From Artemisia argyi (lineage: Eukaryota > Streptophyta > Magnoliopsida > Asterales > Asteraceae): a DNA stretch of 64,000 bases. Numbering within the stretch: position 1 is the stretch's first letter; the number at the start of each line of letters is the position of its first letter. Positions 35,210 to 45,171 of the stretch are shown here, piece after piece. Location of the stretch: positions 165,352,333 through 165,416,332 of the forward strand of contig CM060681.1 of the NCBI GenBank assembly GCA_030686995.1, given 5' to 3'. The position numbers were made by a program, and so were the translations under genes. Below the pieces are notes generated by a model that saw only the letters and a program-made list of their open reading frames with translations, was not told where the DNA came from and did no database searches.

Positions 35210-35260
35210 AATAGCTCCCTAAATTGCCAGTTGTCACATGTAGCTATCTTTATTTTTTGA

Positions 35261-35380
35261 GGCTAATGTTTTTAAAAGGTACCAGACTTGCAATATTAGT
35301 GTACAGTTAGGGAAATTTTTTATTCAATACGTATAGAAAGATGCGATGGCAAGTATGATACCTTCTAAAAACATTAGGCC
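35261..35380. mobile_element. Short hairpin MITE, GGCTAAT family
   Basis: The left end GGCTAATGTTTTTAAAAGGTA and right end TACCTTCTAAAAACATTAGGCC are inverted repeats about 30 bp long. The flanks TTATTTTT on both sides suggest an 8-9-bp target duplication. The GGCAAGTATGATA phrase inside the right arm also occurs in the right arm of the foldback at 6197. Confidence 0.7.
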
Positions 35381-35506
35381 TTATTTTTATCCTACTGTAT
35401 ACACTATACTTTTGATTTCCATCAATTGTATGTATTTTGTGATAATTTACCCTTCTCATCTGTCAACAATCATATTAACAAGTATGGGCATAATGATAAT
35501 AAAATA

Positions 35507-35800
35507 GGCTAATTACTTGAAAATGTATTGAACTTGTCATTTTTTATTGTTCTATGTAGCATTTTTTTTCTTATTAAAACACAAACCTTTTGAATTTCGT
35601 CTATTATGTGTATTTTATGGCCGTTTTTTCATGTAAAATGACCATTTTACCTTTTGAAATTCGAAAAAAGTAAGGGTAAAAATGGTCACAAATACACACA
35701 ATAGACGAAATTCAAAAGGTTTGTGTTTAAAAAAAATAAAAAAAGGCTACACAGAACAACAAAAAATGACAAGTTGGATACATTTTCAAGTCATTAGCCC
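35507..35800. mobile_element. Hairpin MITE with 10-bp target duplication, GGCTAAT family
   Basis: The arms 35507-35653 and 35654-35800 are reverse complements over almost their full length, with AATTCAAAAGGTTTGTGTTT on the right and its complement on the left. The tips are GGCTAAT and ATTAGCC. The exact 10-bp TAATAAAATA precedes (35497-35506) and follows (35801-35810) the element, a length typical of Mutator-like insertions. It is non-coding. Confidence 0.85.
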
Positions 35801-35934
35801 TAATAAAATACATACAACAGACGAAATTCAAAAGTGTAATGTATACAATAAGAAAAATTAAAAATAACTACACACCAAAGCAAAAAAAAATGACAAGTTA
35901 GTTACATTTTTATGCCCTGTCTTATTCTTTAATA

Positions 35935-36795
35935 CAAAATCAACATAGTCTTATAAAAATTGCAATAATTGAGTTGTTTTGAGATACTTTTGTTTATTCT
36001 CAAAGAAAACACTTGGGATTGAAAATGAGTGTTTCATAATTAAGTGCTTTTACTTCATTGCTTGACCTTTATCACAATTCACGACGAGTATGGCAGACTC
36101 AAAACCCTACACCAATTTTACATATCAAGTTAAAAAGAGGTGATCCTAGAAAAAGGTTCATATTATCCAAGTGATTGTGAGTTCAAATTTCACTTATTAC
36201 GGATGTGTGATTTTTAAAACAAACATAAATAATATTAAAAAACAAAAATAGGTTGGTTTTGTCAGTGACTTCTCAATCTAACAAGATCGTCTAAGATGGT
36301 TATGTTGCTCATTGAAGGGGTTATGTGTTTCTGTCATTGCCAAGAGTATGTAATATGATATTAGAACCATGATTAGGAAATATGGTCTAACCAAAAGAGG
36401 CTTTTGGTGTAAACATTAGTTGTAAACCAAGCTTCAATTTTCAATTTGACTTCTCAATTTGAGCAAGTTTGTAAAGCTAGATATACGGATTACCCATATG
36501 TTCTACTATCGTTTTAGGGGTGTTTAAGATTGATTATACAAACTCTAAATATTTTTGCAATAAACACTAGCAGATAATTAGTTGCATCAAATGTGATGCA
36601 TGTTTGGAAAAGTTACTATTAAATTAAAATTAGATAAGTCGATAACAATCCGTAAATTTATTTCTTTACATGCTCGAAACATTTACCATACCAATAGAAA
36701 ATTGTGGTGTTGGCTAAGTATATAATGGATCAAAAAGTGCAAAAGGATTCAGATCCAATGCAAACAACTAAAACCAATATGTAAAGGGAATTTGC
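35935..36795. other. Orphan laccase upstream flank (part 3)
   Basis: It aligns with 50880-51720 and 56370-56570; shared phrases include GCAATAATTGAGTTGTTTTGAGATAC, AAAAGAGGCTTTTGGTGTAA and CACTAGCAGATAATTAGTTG. It continues the copy seen at 6.69-10.33 kb across the 25-kb retroelement nest. It carries no laccase exon. Confidence 0.7.
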
Positions 36796-37015
36796 ATTTT
36801 TGTAACCCAGTATGCTACTTATTTTCAGGTTAGGAAGTAATAATGGTGAAATGAAAGTGATAACATGAAATGAAAGAGATGAGTTAATTTGGAAAAAGTT
36901 TGATTGATTAGAATGAGAGATTATAAAGTGTTTAAATAGAAAGAAAGGGGGAAATAACTCACTAACTAACTATCTAAAATATGTACACCTTACACCCTTC
37001 TACTTTAACTTTTAT

Positions 37016-37954
37016 CTAAATCAGTCCTTGCAATTGAATTCTCCCTTGCAAGATGAGAGTGAGAAGAGTCTGAAACCCCCATCTTGTGAAGAAGCTTTGA
37101 GATAAGACTTTGGTGAAAACATCAACAACTTGTTGAGTGGTATGAACATAAGAAGGCTTTACTTTTCCAGCTTGAACTTGATCCCTCACATAATGACAGT
37201 CCACTTCTATATGTTTTGTTCTAGCATCAAAAACTGGATTTTTTGCTATATGAATTGTAGCCAGGTTATCACAACAATGATCAATAGGATCTAGATCTTT
37301 CAAGCCCTAATCTTCTAAGAAGGCAACTAACCATGTGACTTCACAACATGCAAGAGCCATAGCTTTATACTCTGCCTCAGCAGAGGATCTAGACACCACT
37401 GCCTGATTCTTATACTTCCATGATATAGGAGAATCTCCCAATAAAATGCAATAATGGTCATTGGACAACTAGCCCTATCAGAGTCACAATATATTGTCAA
37501 GTGAACTTTAGATGTCTGGTCTAGTGATAGTAAGGTAAATCAACTTGCCAATCAACCTTCTGTGCACTTTTGGATCAGTTAAAGGAGTTCCAACATCTGC
37601 TTGTAGTTTAAGATGTTGTTCCATAGGCAATTTATAAGGCTTAGAATTTAGAACACCAGCTTCTGTTAGAAGAGTATACTTCTTTTGTGAAACAAACAGT
37701 CCTTGTTCATGTTTGGACACTTCCAACCCAAGGAAATAACTCAACAGTCCTAAATCTTTCATATGAAAATGAATGCATAATTAAGCCTTTAAAGTAGTGA
37801 TTGCAAAAGGATCACTACCAGTAACAAGGATATCATCTACATAAACTAGAACAACTGTAAATTAAGACTCATCCTTCTTGACAAACAAGGAATAATCAGC
37901 TTTAGACTGCTCATATCCAAAATAAAGTAAGGTAGATGACAAACTTAGAGAACT
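37016..37954 (-). pseudogene. pol: Copia RNase H and RT C-terminal part
   Basis: Homology-bearing stretches are [20 protein letters not shown] and [16 protein letters not shown] (Copia RNase H end, 37303-37016) and MKDLGLLSYFLGLEVSKHEQ through ITRPDI (RT thumb/connection, 37762-37508). The RT active-site region (VLVYVDDILVTGSD-like) lies at about 37810-37850 in a frame broken by stops. It is heavily degraded. Confidence 0.82.
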
Positions 37955-39229
37955 GTGGAAAACTAGAAGGGGGGGTTGAATAGTTTTTCCGTTGTTTTTA
38001 AATTTATAAAAACTTTGTTTACAAAATCTTTGATTCTAGTTTTATGTGAGTTCAATATTTAAACACTTATGTATACTAATATCTATGTGAGTAAATGACA
38101 ATATAAGTAAGTAAGTAAGTAAGTAAGTAAAAAGATAGAGATGGAGAAATCGCACCACAAGACAAAGGATTTATAGTGGTTCGGCTACGAAGCACCTCTT
38201 CGCCCTACTCCACTCCCCGAGCACCTAACTTGAGAGTTTTCTTCACTATGTCAACAAGCTCCCTTATGGCGGAGAAAACCTTACACAACTTTTGCTTACA
38301 CTAATTAACGATACTAAGCTAGATGTCGAGTCCTAATAGTAGCTAGAACCATTCTCACACCACTAATCACTACACACCTTCTTCACAACTTATACACAAC
38401 ACAACTACTACACAACTACTCACAACTTCACTACGACAACTTCACAACACTACTACTTCTTCTCTACTTCTATTCACAACTACTAACACACCTAGATCTA
38501 CCTATTACACACCTTCTACACATTTACAAATAATTTACACAACAACTAACAATATTCACAAATCTACAATACTTCTTAACAAGATGTTGGAGGAGTATTC
38601 TTCTCTTGCACTTTGAAAGATGAGGGATTGGATCACTTGAAACAAGAACTAATAAGTTTATGATCAAAGGTTTTAGGAAGATGATTTGAGAGGATTTGGA
38701 CAGAAAGTTTTGGTACAAAAGGTGAGAAAAAATTACATATTTGAACCAGTATTTATAGGCAAAAGATTCTGACACAGAAGCGTGTGCCGGCCCCTTTAAT
38801 TCATGACCGGCCCCCTTAAAATTAAGGGGGCCGCCCACCTGTAACGGCCAGATTTCTTCTGTCTTTTCTGGAGAAAGTTTATTTGGTGTAGATTTAACTG
38901 ATTTTTGTTAAAAATTTGAATTCATATATTTATTATGAATTAAACATTTTCCTTTAATTACCAAAAGTTTTTTTCTAAATATATATAAAATGTTTTATAC
39001 CATTTTACATAATTTGTAATTATTAAATAAACATTCCTTTGATCATAAAATGTATTAGGCAATTGTTTATTCATACCTTAAGTGATTTAGTTGGATGTAA
39101 TGATATTTTGTCACTAAATACTTGTTTACGTAATGATTTTACGTTTAATGATTTTACATTTTGTGATCGTCAAAATATAGGGATATCGAGAAATATTAAT
39201 AACGTTTTTACGCATTATTTATATCAACA
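37955..39229. mobile_element. Solo LTR inserted in Copia RT
   Basis: The 1275-bp insert runs from TGTGGAAAACTAG to TATATCAACA. The exact 5-bp duplication AGAAC flanks it (37950-37954 and 39230-39234). It interrupts the RT codons just after PRQWF. It has the TG...CA termini of an LTR and no internal genes or second LTR copy. Near its left end is the phrase AAGGGGGGGTTGAATAG and at 38163-38225 the TTTATAGTGGTTCGGC phrase seen in many plant LTRs. Lineage unresolved. Confidence 0.75.
38105..38131. repeat. (GTAA)n microsatellite
   Basis: About six tandem GTAA units lie within the solo LTR. Confidence 0.9.
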
Positions 39230-40815
39230 AGAACCATTGTCGTGGAGTTTGTTTGAGACCATGCAAAGACTTTATCAGTTTGCAAACTTTGGAAGTATCT
39301 ATGGTAGTGACATTCTGAATAGGCTCCCCCTTAACCACATAACCCATAGGCATGAGCATATACGCTTCTTCAAACAGATCTCCATGAAGAAAGGCATTAG
39401 AAATATCCATCTAACACAAATCCCAACCTTTCATTAGGAGCAAAAGTTTCCTCATAATCCTCCCTTTTTCTTTGTCTGTTACCTTGAACAACAAGTCTAG
39501 CTTTCTTTCTTTTAACTGAACCATCTGCTTTTAACTTTGTTTTAAAGATCCAATGAATGCCAGTAGCCTTTTTTCCTTGTGGAAGAGTAGTAGCTTTCCA
39601 GGTTCCATTCTCTTCTAAAGCTCCTTATTCAGCATTCATAGCATCACACCACTCAGGATCTATAACTGCATCTTTGAAATTTCTAGGAGTAGAGTGTGAC
39701 TGAGCTAACAAGCTAGTTAAAAATGTTTGAAAATCATGTTGCAAAGGAGCGAGAGACACAGCGTTAGCCATAGGAGTATGGGAGGGTAAATGTGGAGTAA
39801 CATAATCTTTAAGCCAAACATGAGATTTAGAATGTCTAGAAGACTGTCTTGTGGGAACAGGAATCTCAGCAAAAGAGTGAATAGGCTCGGCAAATGATGG
39901 AGTGTCATTGGAGGGTGTAGCAGATTCATGGGAAGGTAGATCATCTGATGGTACATCATAAGTATTAACTTCTGATTTAAAAGAAGAAGTAGGGACAGGA
40001 GTCGGCACCACATAATCATCATACCAATGACTACCATGGCCAGTATTAGAAGAACGTAAAGGCTGCCATAATGGTAACATAGTAGAGGATGAAAAAGGGA
40101 ATATATGCTCATAAAACAACACATCTCTTGAGACAAACATAGAGTGTGTTCGTAAATTATATAGCTTATATCCTTTTTGATGCAGAGGATAACCAATAAG
40201 CAAACATGGAACACCTCTCTTAGAAAACTTATCAGCAGTCCTTGTAAGATTACTAGCCATAGCCAAACACCCAAAAACTCTCAAATGATCATAGGAAGGT
40301 AATTCTTGCAACAGAACTTCAAAGGGAGTTTTGAACTTTAACATAGACGAAGGAAATATATTTATAAGATAGGCAGCCGTAAGAACACAGTCACCCCAAA
40401 ATTTTAGAGGTAAATAAGCATGAAACCTCAATGCTCTAGCCACTTCCAGCAAATGCCTAAGCTTCCTTTCCACTCTACCATTTTGTTGTTCGGTTTGTCA
40501 ACATAAGAAGCTTGATGCTAAGGACCAATTGAGCCTTTAACCAATTCTAAAGCATTGTCTGATCTAATAACTTTGACATTTGTATCAAACTGAGTAGATA
40601 CAAATTTCATAAAAGACTTAAGCATAACAAAGGCATCGGACTTATTCACCATTAGATAGTAGCTCTACTAAAATCATCTACTATGGTGAGAAAATATATG
40701 AACTTATAATAAGTAGAAACTTTATAAGTCCCCCATATATCCATATGGTGAGAAAATATATGAACTTATCATAAGTAGCTCTACTAAAGGCATCAGACTT
40801 ATTCACCATATGATA
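39230..40815 (-). pseudogene. pol: Copia RT N-terminal part and integrase
   Basis: The RT fragment has [17 protein letters not shown] and [16 protein letters not shown] (39410-39219). Upstream on the minus strand lies integrase: ERKLRHLLEVARALRFHAYL, WGDCVLTAAYLIN and DHLRVFGCLA (40473-39625), with the RSDNALELVKGSIG-like core at about 40590-40540 broken by stops. A segment of about 60 bp carrying ATGGTGAGAAAATATATGAAC is duplicated and rearranged (40680-40730 and 40744-40810) next to the truncation point. Confidence 0.8.
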
Positions 40816-43106
40816 TTCTTGATGTGTCTACGGATGAGGGTTGTAGTAGCCCACCTGTTTCACATGTTGTTATCCGTGATGAAGATCTTCTTGTGAATAA
40901 TCGCGGGGATGGGGCTGGTGTGATACAATCTGAACATGCTGTCATGGTGAGTGATGGTGATGGGGCACATGGACCCATGTCGACTCCCACTGGTTTTACT
41001 GTTGTCGATAAGGGTACGTAAGGGATGTCCACTTCTTGTCGTCAACAGGTAGTTACAAATCAGCAGCCTATTGTAACCGAGTGGACCGATGACGATGGTG
41101 ATATTAACCTAGTTACTCGAGTGGATAGTAATGTTCATGACATGCCTATGCAGAATACTAAGGTCGTGAGTGCCAATGTAGGTACAACAGCTCCAAAGGT
41201 TACGTCTAGTGAAGTGGGTAATAAGAATGGTATTAATCAGGTGGTATTAGATGATTGCAAGATGTTTGAGGAAGCAATGCAAGATGTTGCTAATAAGAAT
41301 GCGGAGAATGCTTCAAATTATGGTTTTAATGTGTATGCTAGCGATAATGTGCCTAAAACCACTAACATAGGCGAGATGGGATCTACCTCTTTTGCTAATG
41401 TTTTAAGTCCGAAATGTGTCACTAGGAAGGTTAATTTTTGACCTTTGGTTAATGAGAATCATATTGAAAATCATGACGCTTTGTTACCAAAGGCTGCTAT
41501 GGAGAGGGTTTTGAACTATTATGATAATACCCTTGTGGGTTTCTTTGTTGGAAAGAATATTGCGTTTCCGATTATTCAAAACTATGTCACTAATACATGG
41601 GGTAAGTTTGGTTTAAAGAAGCTTATGAAAAATGATGCGGGTGTTTTCCTCTTCAAGTTCGATTCTAAAGAGGGTGTGGATATTGTGCTTCAGCGGGGCC
41701 CTTGGTTAATCTGCAATTCACCTCTCATTCTTACAAAATGGACTCCTGATGTGTCGCTAACCAAAAGTGAGGTAACCAAAGTTCCTGTTTGGATTAAATT
41801 GCATAATGTGCCTTTACTTGCATATTCTGAAGATGGTTTGAGCTTGATAGCTACACAAGTTGGTAAACCAATTATGTTAGATGCTTTTACAAGCTCAATG
41901 TATGTTGATTCATGGGGAAGCATTAGCTTTGCTCGTGCTTTAGTGGAATAATCATCGGATTCTAAATTAAAACGCGAAGTTACTATAGCTATCCCCAAAA
42001 AGGATGATAGTGGTTTTATTACTGCGTTCATCAAGGTTGAATATGAATGGAAGCCTCCTCTTTGTGAGGAGTGTAAAGTGTTTGGCCATGACCTTATTAG
42101 TTGTCCTAAATGTGTTAAGGATGCGGTTCGAAATGACATTAATATGGTAGCAAAAGCTTCTACTACTATGGAAAAGACGGATGATGGTTTCAAAGAGGTG
42201 TAGAATCCTAAGGCTAAAGGGAAAAAGGTTAGGGTTCAAATGCCACAAAAACAGCTGTCTCGTGGCATTGATGTTGGTAAAGGGTTTAATTTTAGGCCTT
42301 ATAAGCCTAAGCAGGTGTATGTAGCTGTGTCAAAGAAGCCGAATGCTAATAAGGAGAAAATTAATAATGAGGCAAGAATGAGTGGGACGACAATTTCTAC
42401 ATCAAACCCATTTGATGCTCTTGCTATGGATGATACTGACGAAAGTGGTATTCCTTGTCCTACTCCTATTGTTGAAAAAATTGGGAAGCTTGAAAAGCTA
42501 ATTATTGATGGGAAAGCTACTCTTGTGGATGATGATGGTCATCATCTTAAAAAGATTGATTGTCTGGGTAATAAAAAGGAAGCTAAGGTGGATGGGTCTC
42601 AAAAGACTTGTAAGGATTCACAAGAGCAGCTTGTGAGTGACTTGAGAGAGAAGGTGCAGGCTGCGGCTTCAAAACCTAGTTCCTCTTCTTCTCCATATGC
42701 TAAGCCTAGTTCTTTTTCTTTTCCATGTATTTCAGCAACAAAGATGGTTAACCCATTCTCTAAGGTAGGGGATGTGGTTTGTTCTGAGAGTAATGAGGAT
42801 GAGGTTCTTGAGCCGAATAACCCTATGGCTAAGTATCTTGCTTCATTAGAGGGTGGTTACGAGCTTGAAGATTACTTCTCTGATGATTATGTGGCTTAAG
42901 TCTACGATTTACCAAGACACTTGGATGATTTCTATAATATCAAGCTTCAAGGTTGTGGTAGGAAATAATTATATTGTTTGGTAGGTCAAAAGATTGACAT
43001 GTCTTTCTTATGTAGTGATTTGGTTGTTGCACTTTAGGTGCTTGTTTTTTGCCCATGTAACGGGCCGATATATTTTACCAGGTTGATTCCCCTTTTACCC
43101 AAAAAA
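40816..43106 (+). mobile_element. LINE remnant (ORF1 plus 3' tail)
   Basis: This is the element body containing ORF1. The 3' end resembles other plant LINE tails (TTTAGGTGCTTGTTTTTTGCCC, then ACCCAAAAAA). Either ORF2 was deleted or the unit is an ORF1-only non-autonomous family. No target duplication was found. Confidence 0.65.
40824..42899 (+). pseudogene. LINE ORF1 (DUF4283 and zinc knuckle) without ORF2
   Basis: One frame runs through the whole interval, interrupted by four stop codons (41019-41021, 41439-41441, 41949-41951, 42201-42203). The DUF4283-type domain covers about 41500-41940 (GKFGLKKLMKNDAGVFLFKF, RGPWLICNSPLILTKWTPD, VWIKLHNVPLLAYSEDGL). It is followed by a CX2CX4HX4C knuckle (CEECKVFGHDLISC, about 42067-42108) and a Ser/Lys-rich tail with SNPFDALAMDD. 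In plant L1-like LINEs ORF1 binds the element RNA. No endonuclease or RT follows; instead a 3'UTR-like stretch ends in a short A run at 43101-43106. Confidence 0.8.
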
Positions 43107-44335
43107 GATTGGTCAATAAAATTCATCAGTTTTATTACAAATAAATTGTCACAATCTTCTACAATGAAATACCAAAAAAAAAATTAAGCATACTTCAATT
43201 TTATTTAATCTTTTAGTTTGTTGGATCTATCTGTTTATTCCATTGATCTTCAAGCTTGTTATATCTATCATGTTCTAAGTCTTCGGAACAGAAGCAATTT
43301 TAGTGGAAAAGATGCATTCACGCATGAAACAAAACATGAAAAATGAACACTATAAATATGGAGAGTTGTACGGTTTGTTAGAAGTCATCTTTCCACTGAA
43401 ATATATAGTGATACATCGATTGACTACTCGTAACTCTACTTAGGTTGTCAAGAAAGTATGACACCTTTAAAGCCACATGTAGTTACCAAGGATTCCCTTC
43501 TACTGTAGTCTGTTGTAATGAGCAAGGATTCCCTTGTAATTTCTTGACCTGGTCAAATGTATAGATAGGTAAAGATGAGCGGCAGTAACTTGGGAGAGAT
43601 TGTGGCTCAACTCCATGTTTTGACTTGTAGGGTAAAAAATTATATGTGCTCATATAGTGTCTCAATGCTTCTCAAGTGCTTCACATTTATATCGCAATCT
43701 AACTTAACCCATTAACAACGTTTTTATGGGTACTCGGTCCATTTGACTCGTTGAAACAAGGAATGTTGTGTTTCGTAGCGATTTCGTAATGTCTCGTACT
43801 TGCATTCATGTGTTCATTTATTTGCATTTGGTAGTTTGAGGAACCATGATTTCCATCATGTGTTCATCTATTTGCATTTTGAGTCACAAAATGTAATTTT
43901 CTTCTAAAAGTGTCATTTTTTGTGCGTGCAACCCCAATAATATATATGTGATACTTTCTTTCTTTATTGTGAAACTTTAGTTTAACTCAAAATAAAATTT
44001 TATGATGAAATTTTTATACATGTGATAAAAGAATATGTGAAAAACTCCCAAAAATATTTTTACAACACACTCCCAAAAATCATAAAAGAAGTGCTTCGCA
44101 TCAGAATCAATCTGTATACTAATATACCGGTTTGTCACCTGTCAAATTTCTAAACTTCGTCAAACTAAAATCGGTTCAAATTTATTTTACCAAGATTTAC
44201 ATATTTAGACTAAGTTACTAAATCTAGTCCATTGGAATAAATCGGTTCAACTATATTCAATTACCAAGTTTGTCCCTCATGTGGTTTTGGATCTTGTCCA
44301 CTAGAATAAATCCATCTCGTTAAAAGTTAACATCT
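43107..44335. other. Intergenic, no gene seen
   Basis: AT-rich sequence with no reading frame of recognisable content. A direct repeat of ATTTGCATTTT/TGTTCATCTATTTGCATTT phrases lies near 43810-43880. Confidence 0.6.
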
Positions 44336-44792
44336 TTTTGTGGAGACTTGCTATCGACAACAACATTGATCTTGATTCTACTCGATGCTCCCTATGTGAT
44401 GATGGCCTTGAGTTGTCGCAACATGTTTTTGTGGATTGTAAATTTAGTTCGGTTTGGAGATGGGTTTCCAAATGGTAGGGCGTTGATGACTACTCAAAAT
44501 CTCTCACTTGTCTCATCTCATGGGCCAACTCGACAAACCTTGCGGCTACTTTAAAAATTCAGAATTAAACTTGTTTTGGCACTAAACGTCCGAGTAAAGA
44601 TGCAATTGAGAATGACATCATTGTCCATTCACACACTTTGATCTCAAATAGGAATTTAAAAGTAAGACCTTGTTGGTTGGATTGGATTGTCAATCCTAAA
44701 ACAGCTCATAATATCTCTTTGTAACTCTTATGTTCCTTTTCTAGCTCCTTGCTAGTTGTTTGTATAAAAATCCGTTGTTCCAAAAAAAAAAG
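44336..44792 (+). mobile_element. LINE 3' fragment (zf-RVT and poly-A)
   Basis: The frame from about 44337 encodes FLWRLAIDNNIDLDSTRCSL followed by CDDGLELSQHVFVDCKFSSVW, the zinc-binding domain (zf-RVT) at the C-terminus of plant LINE reverse transcriptases, and stops at a TAG near 44476. A 3' tail follows (TAGCTCCTTGCTAGTTGTTTGT) and ends in A9-10 at 44782-44791. It is a 5'-truncated insertion. Confidence 0.78.
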
Positions 44793-45048
44793 TTACTAAA
44801 TCAAAATATGTATGGATTAAAACGAAAATATAAGTAGCTCAAAAGGTTAAATTTAGCAAAATACAATAATAGTTAGCCAATTTTAGTAACATGTGGCAAA
44901 ATGCTTTGTACGAAAATGATAGAGGGTTTACGAGGGTCATTTATATCTCTTTTTTATTTCAAGTTTTAAGAGCCAACCCTCAATTACCCAACCCTAACCG
45001 CATGGTTTAGGGTTTCCGCCAACTTAGCACAAGATGATTTCGATCAAG
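44793..45048 (+). promoter_or_regulatory. Promoter and first 5'UTR exon of the F-box gene
   Basis: The interval between the LINE poly-A and the predicted donor site holds the promoter of the FBL12-like gene. No consensus TATA box stands out beyond an ATATCTCTTTTTTATTT stretch near 44945. The exon ends ATCAAG|GTATTA with the donor at 45049. A short upstream ATG lies at 45034. Confidence 0.45.
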
Positions 45049-45169
45049 GTATTAAAATCTGCAAATCTTTTATGATGATTTTATGATTGATCTATGTGTG
45101 CTATTTCAAAGTTGCACTTTTTATTTAGTTTTGTTCAATTAGTAATAATTCTTTATCTTTGCTACATAG
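45049..45169 (+). other. Predicted 5'UTR intron of the F-box gene
   Basis: Donor AAG|GTATTA and acceptor with a T-rich tract TTCTTTATCTTTGCTACATAG| bound 121 bp of AT-rich sequence. Splicing puts the start codon three bases into exon 2. Confidence 0.6.
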
Positions 45170-45171
45170 AA

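Larger units (their letters stand above)
36801..40815 (-). mobile_element. Truncated Ty1/Copia element
   Basis: A probable short 3' LTR (about 36801-37032, TGTAAC...TTGCA on plus) is followed by RNase H, RT and integrase remnants on the minus strand. A solo LTR (37955-39229) interrupts RT. The 5' end stops within the integrase core near 40815, so gag, protease and the 5' LTR are missing. Confidence 0.8.

Noticed and set aside
43483..43665. 60-codon minus-strand frame
   Set aside because: Short, no recognisable motif, in an AT-rich intergenic region; no support for a gene.
45094..45171. Upstream ATG extending the F-box protein by 26 residues with a hydrophobic, signal-like start
   Set aside because: The stretch is AT-rich, lies between good splice donor and acceptor sequences, and F-box proteins of this type start directly before the F-box.
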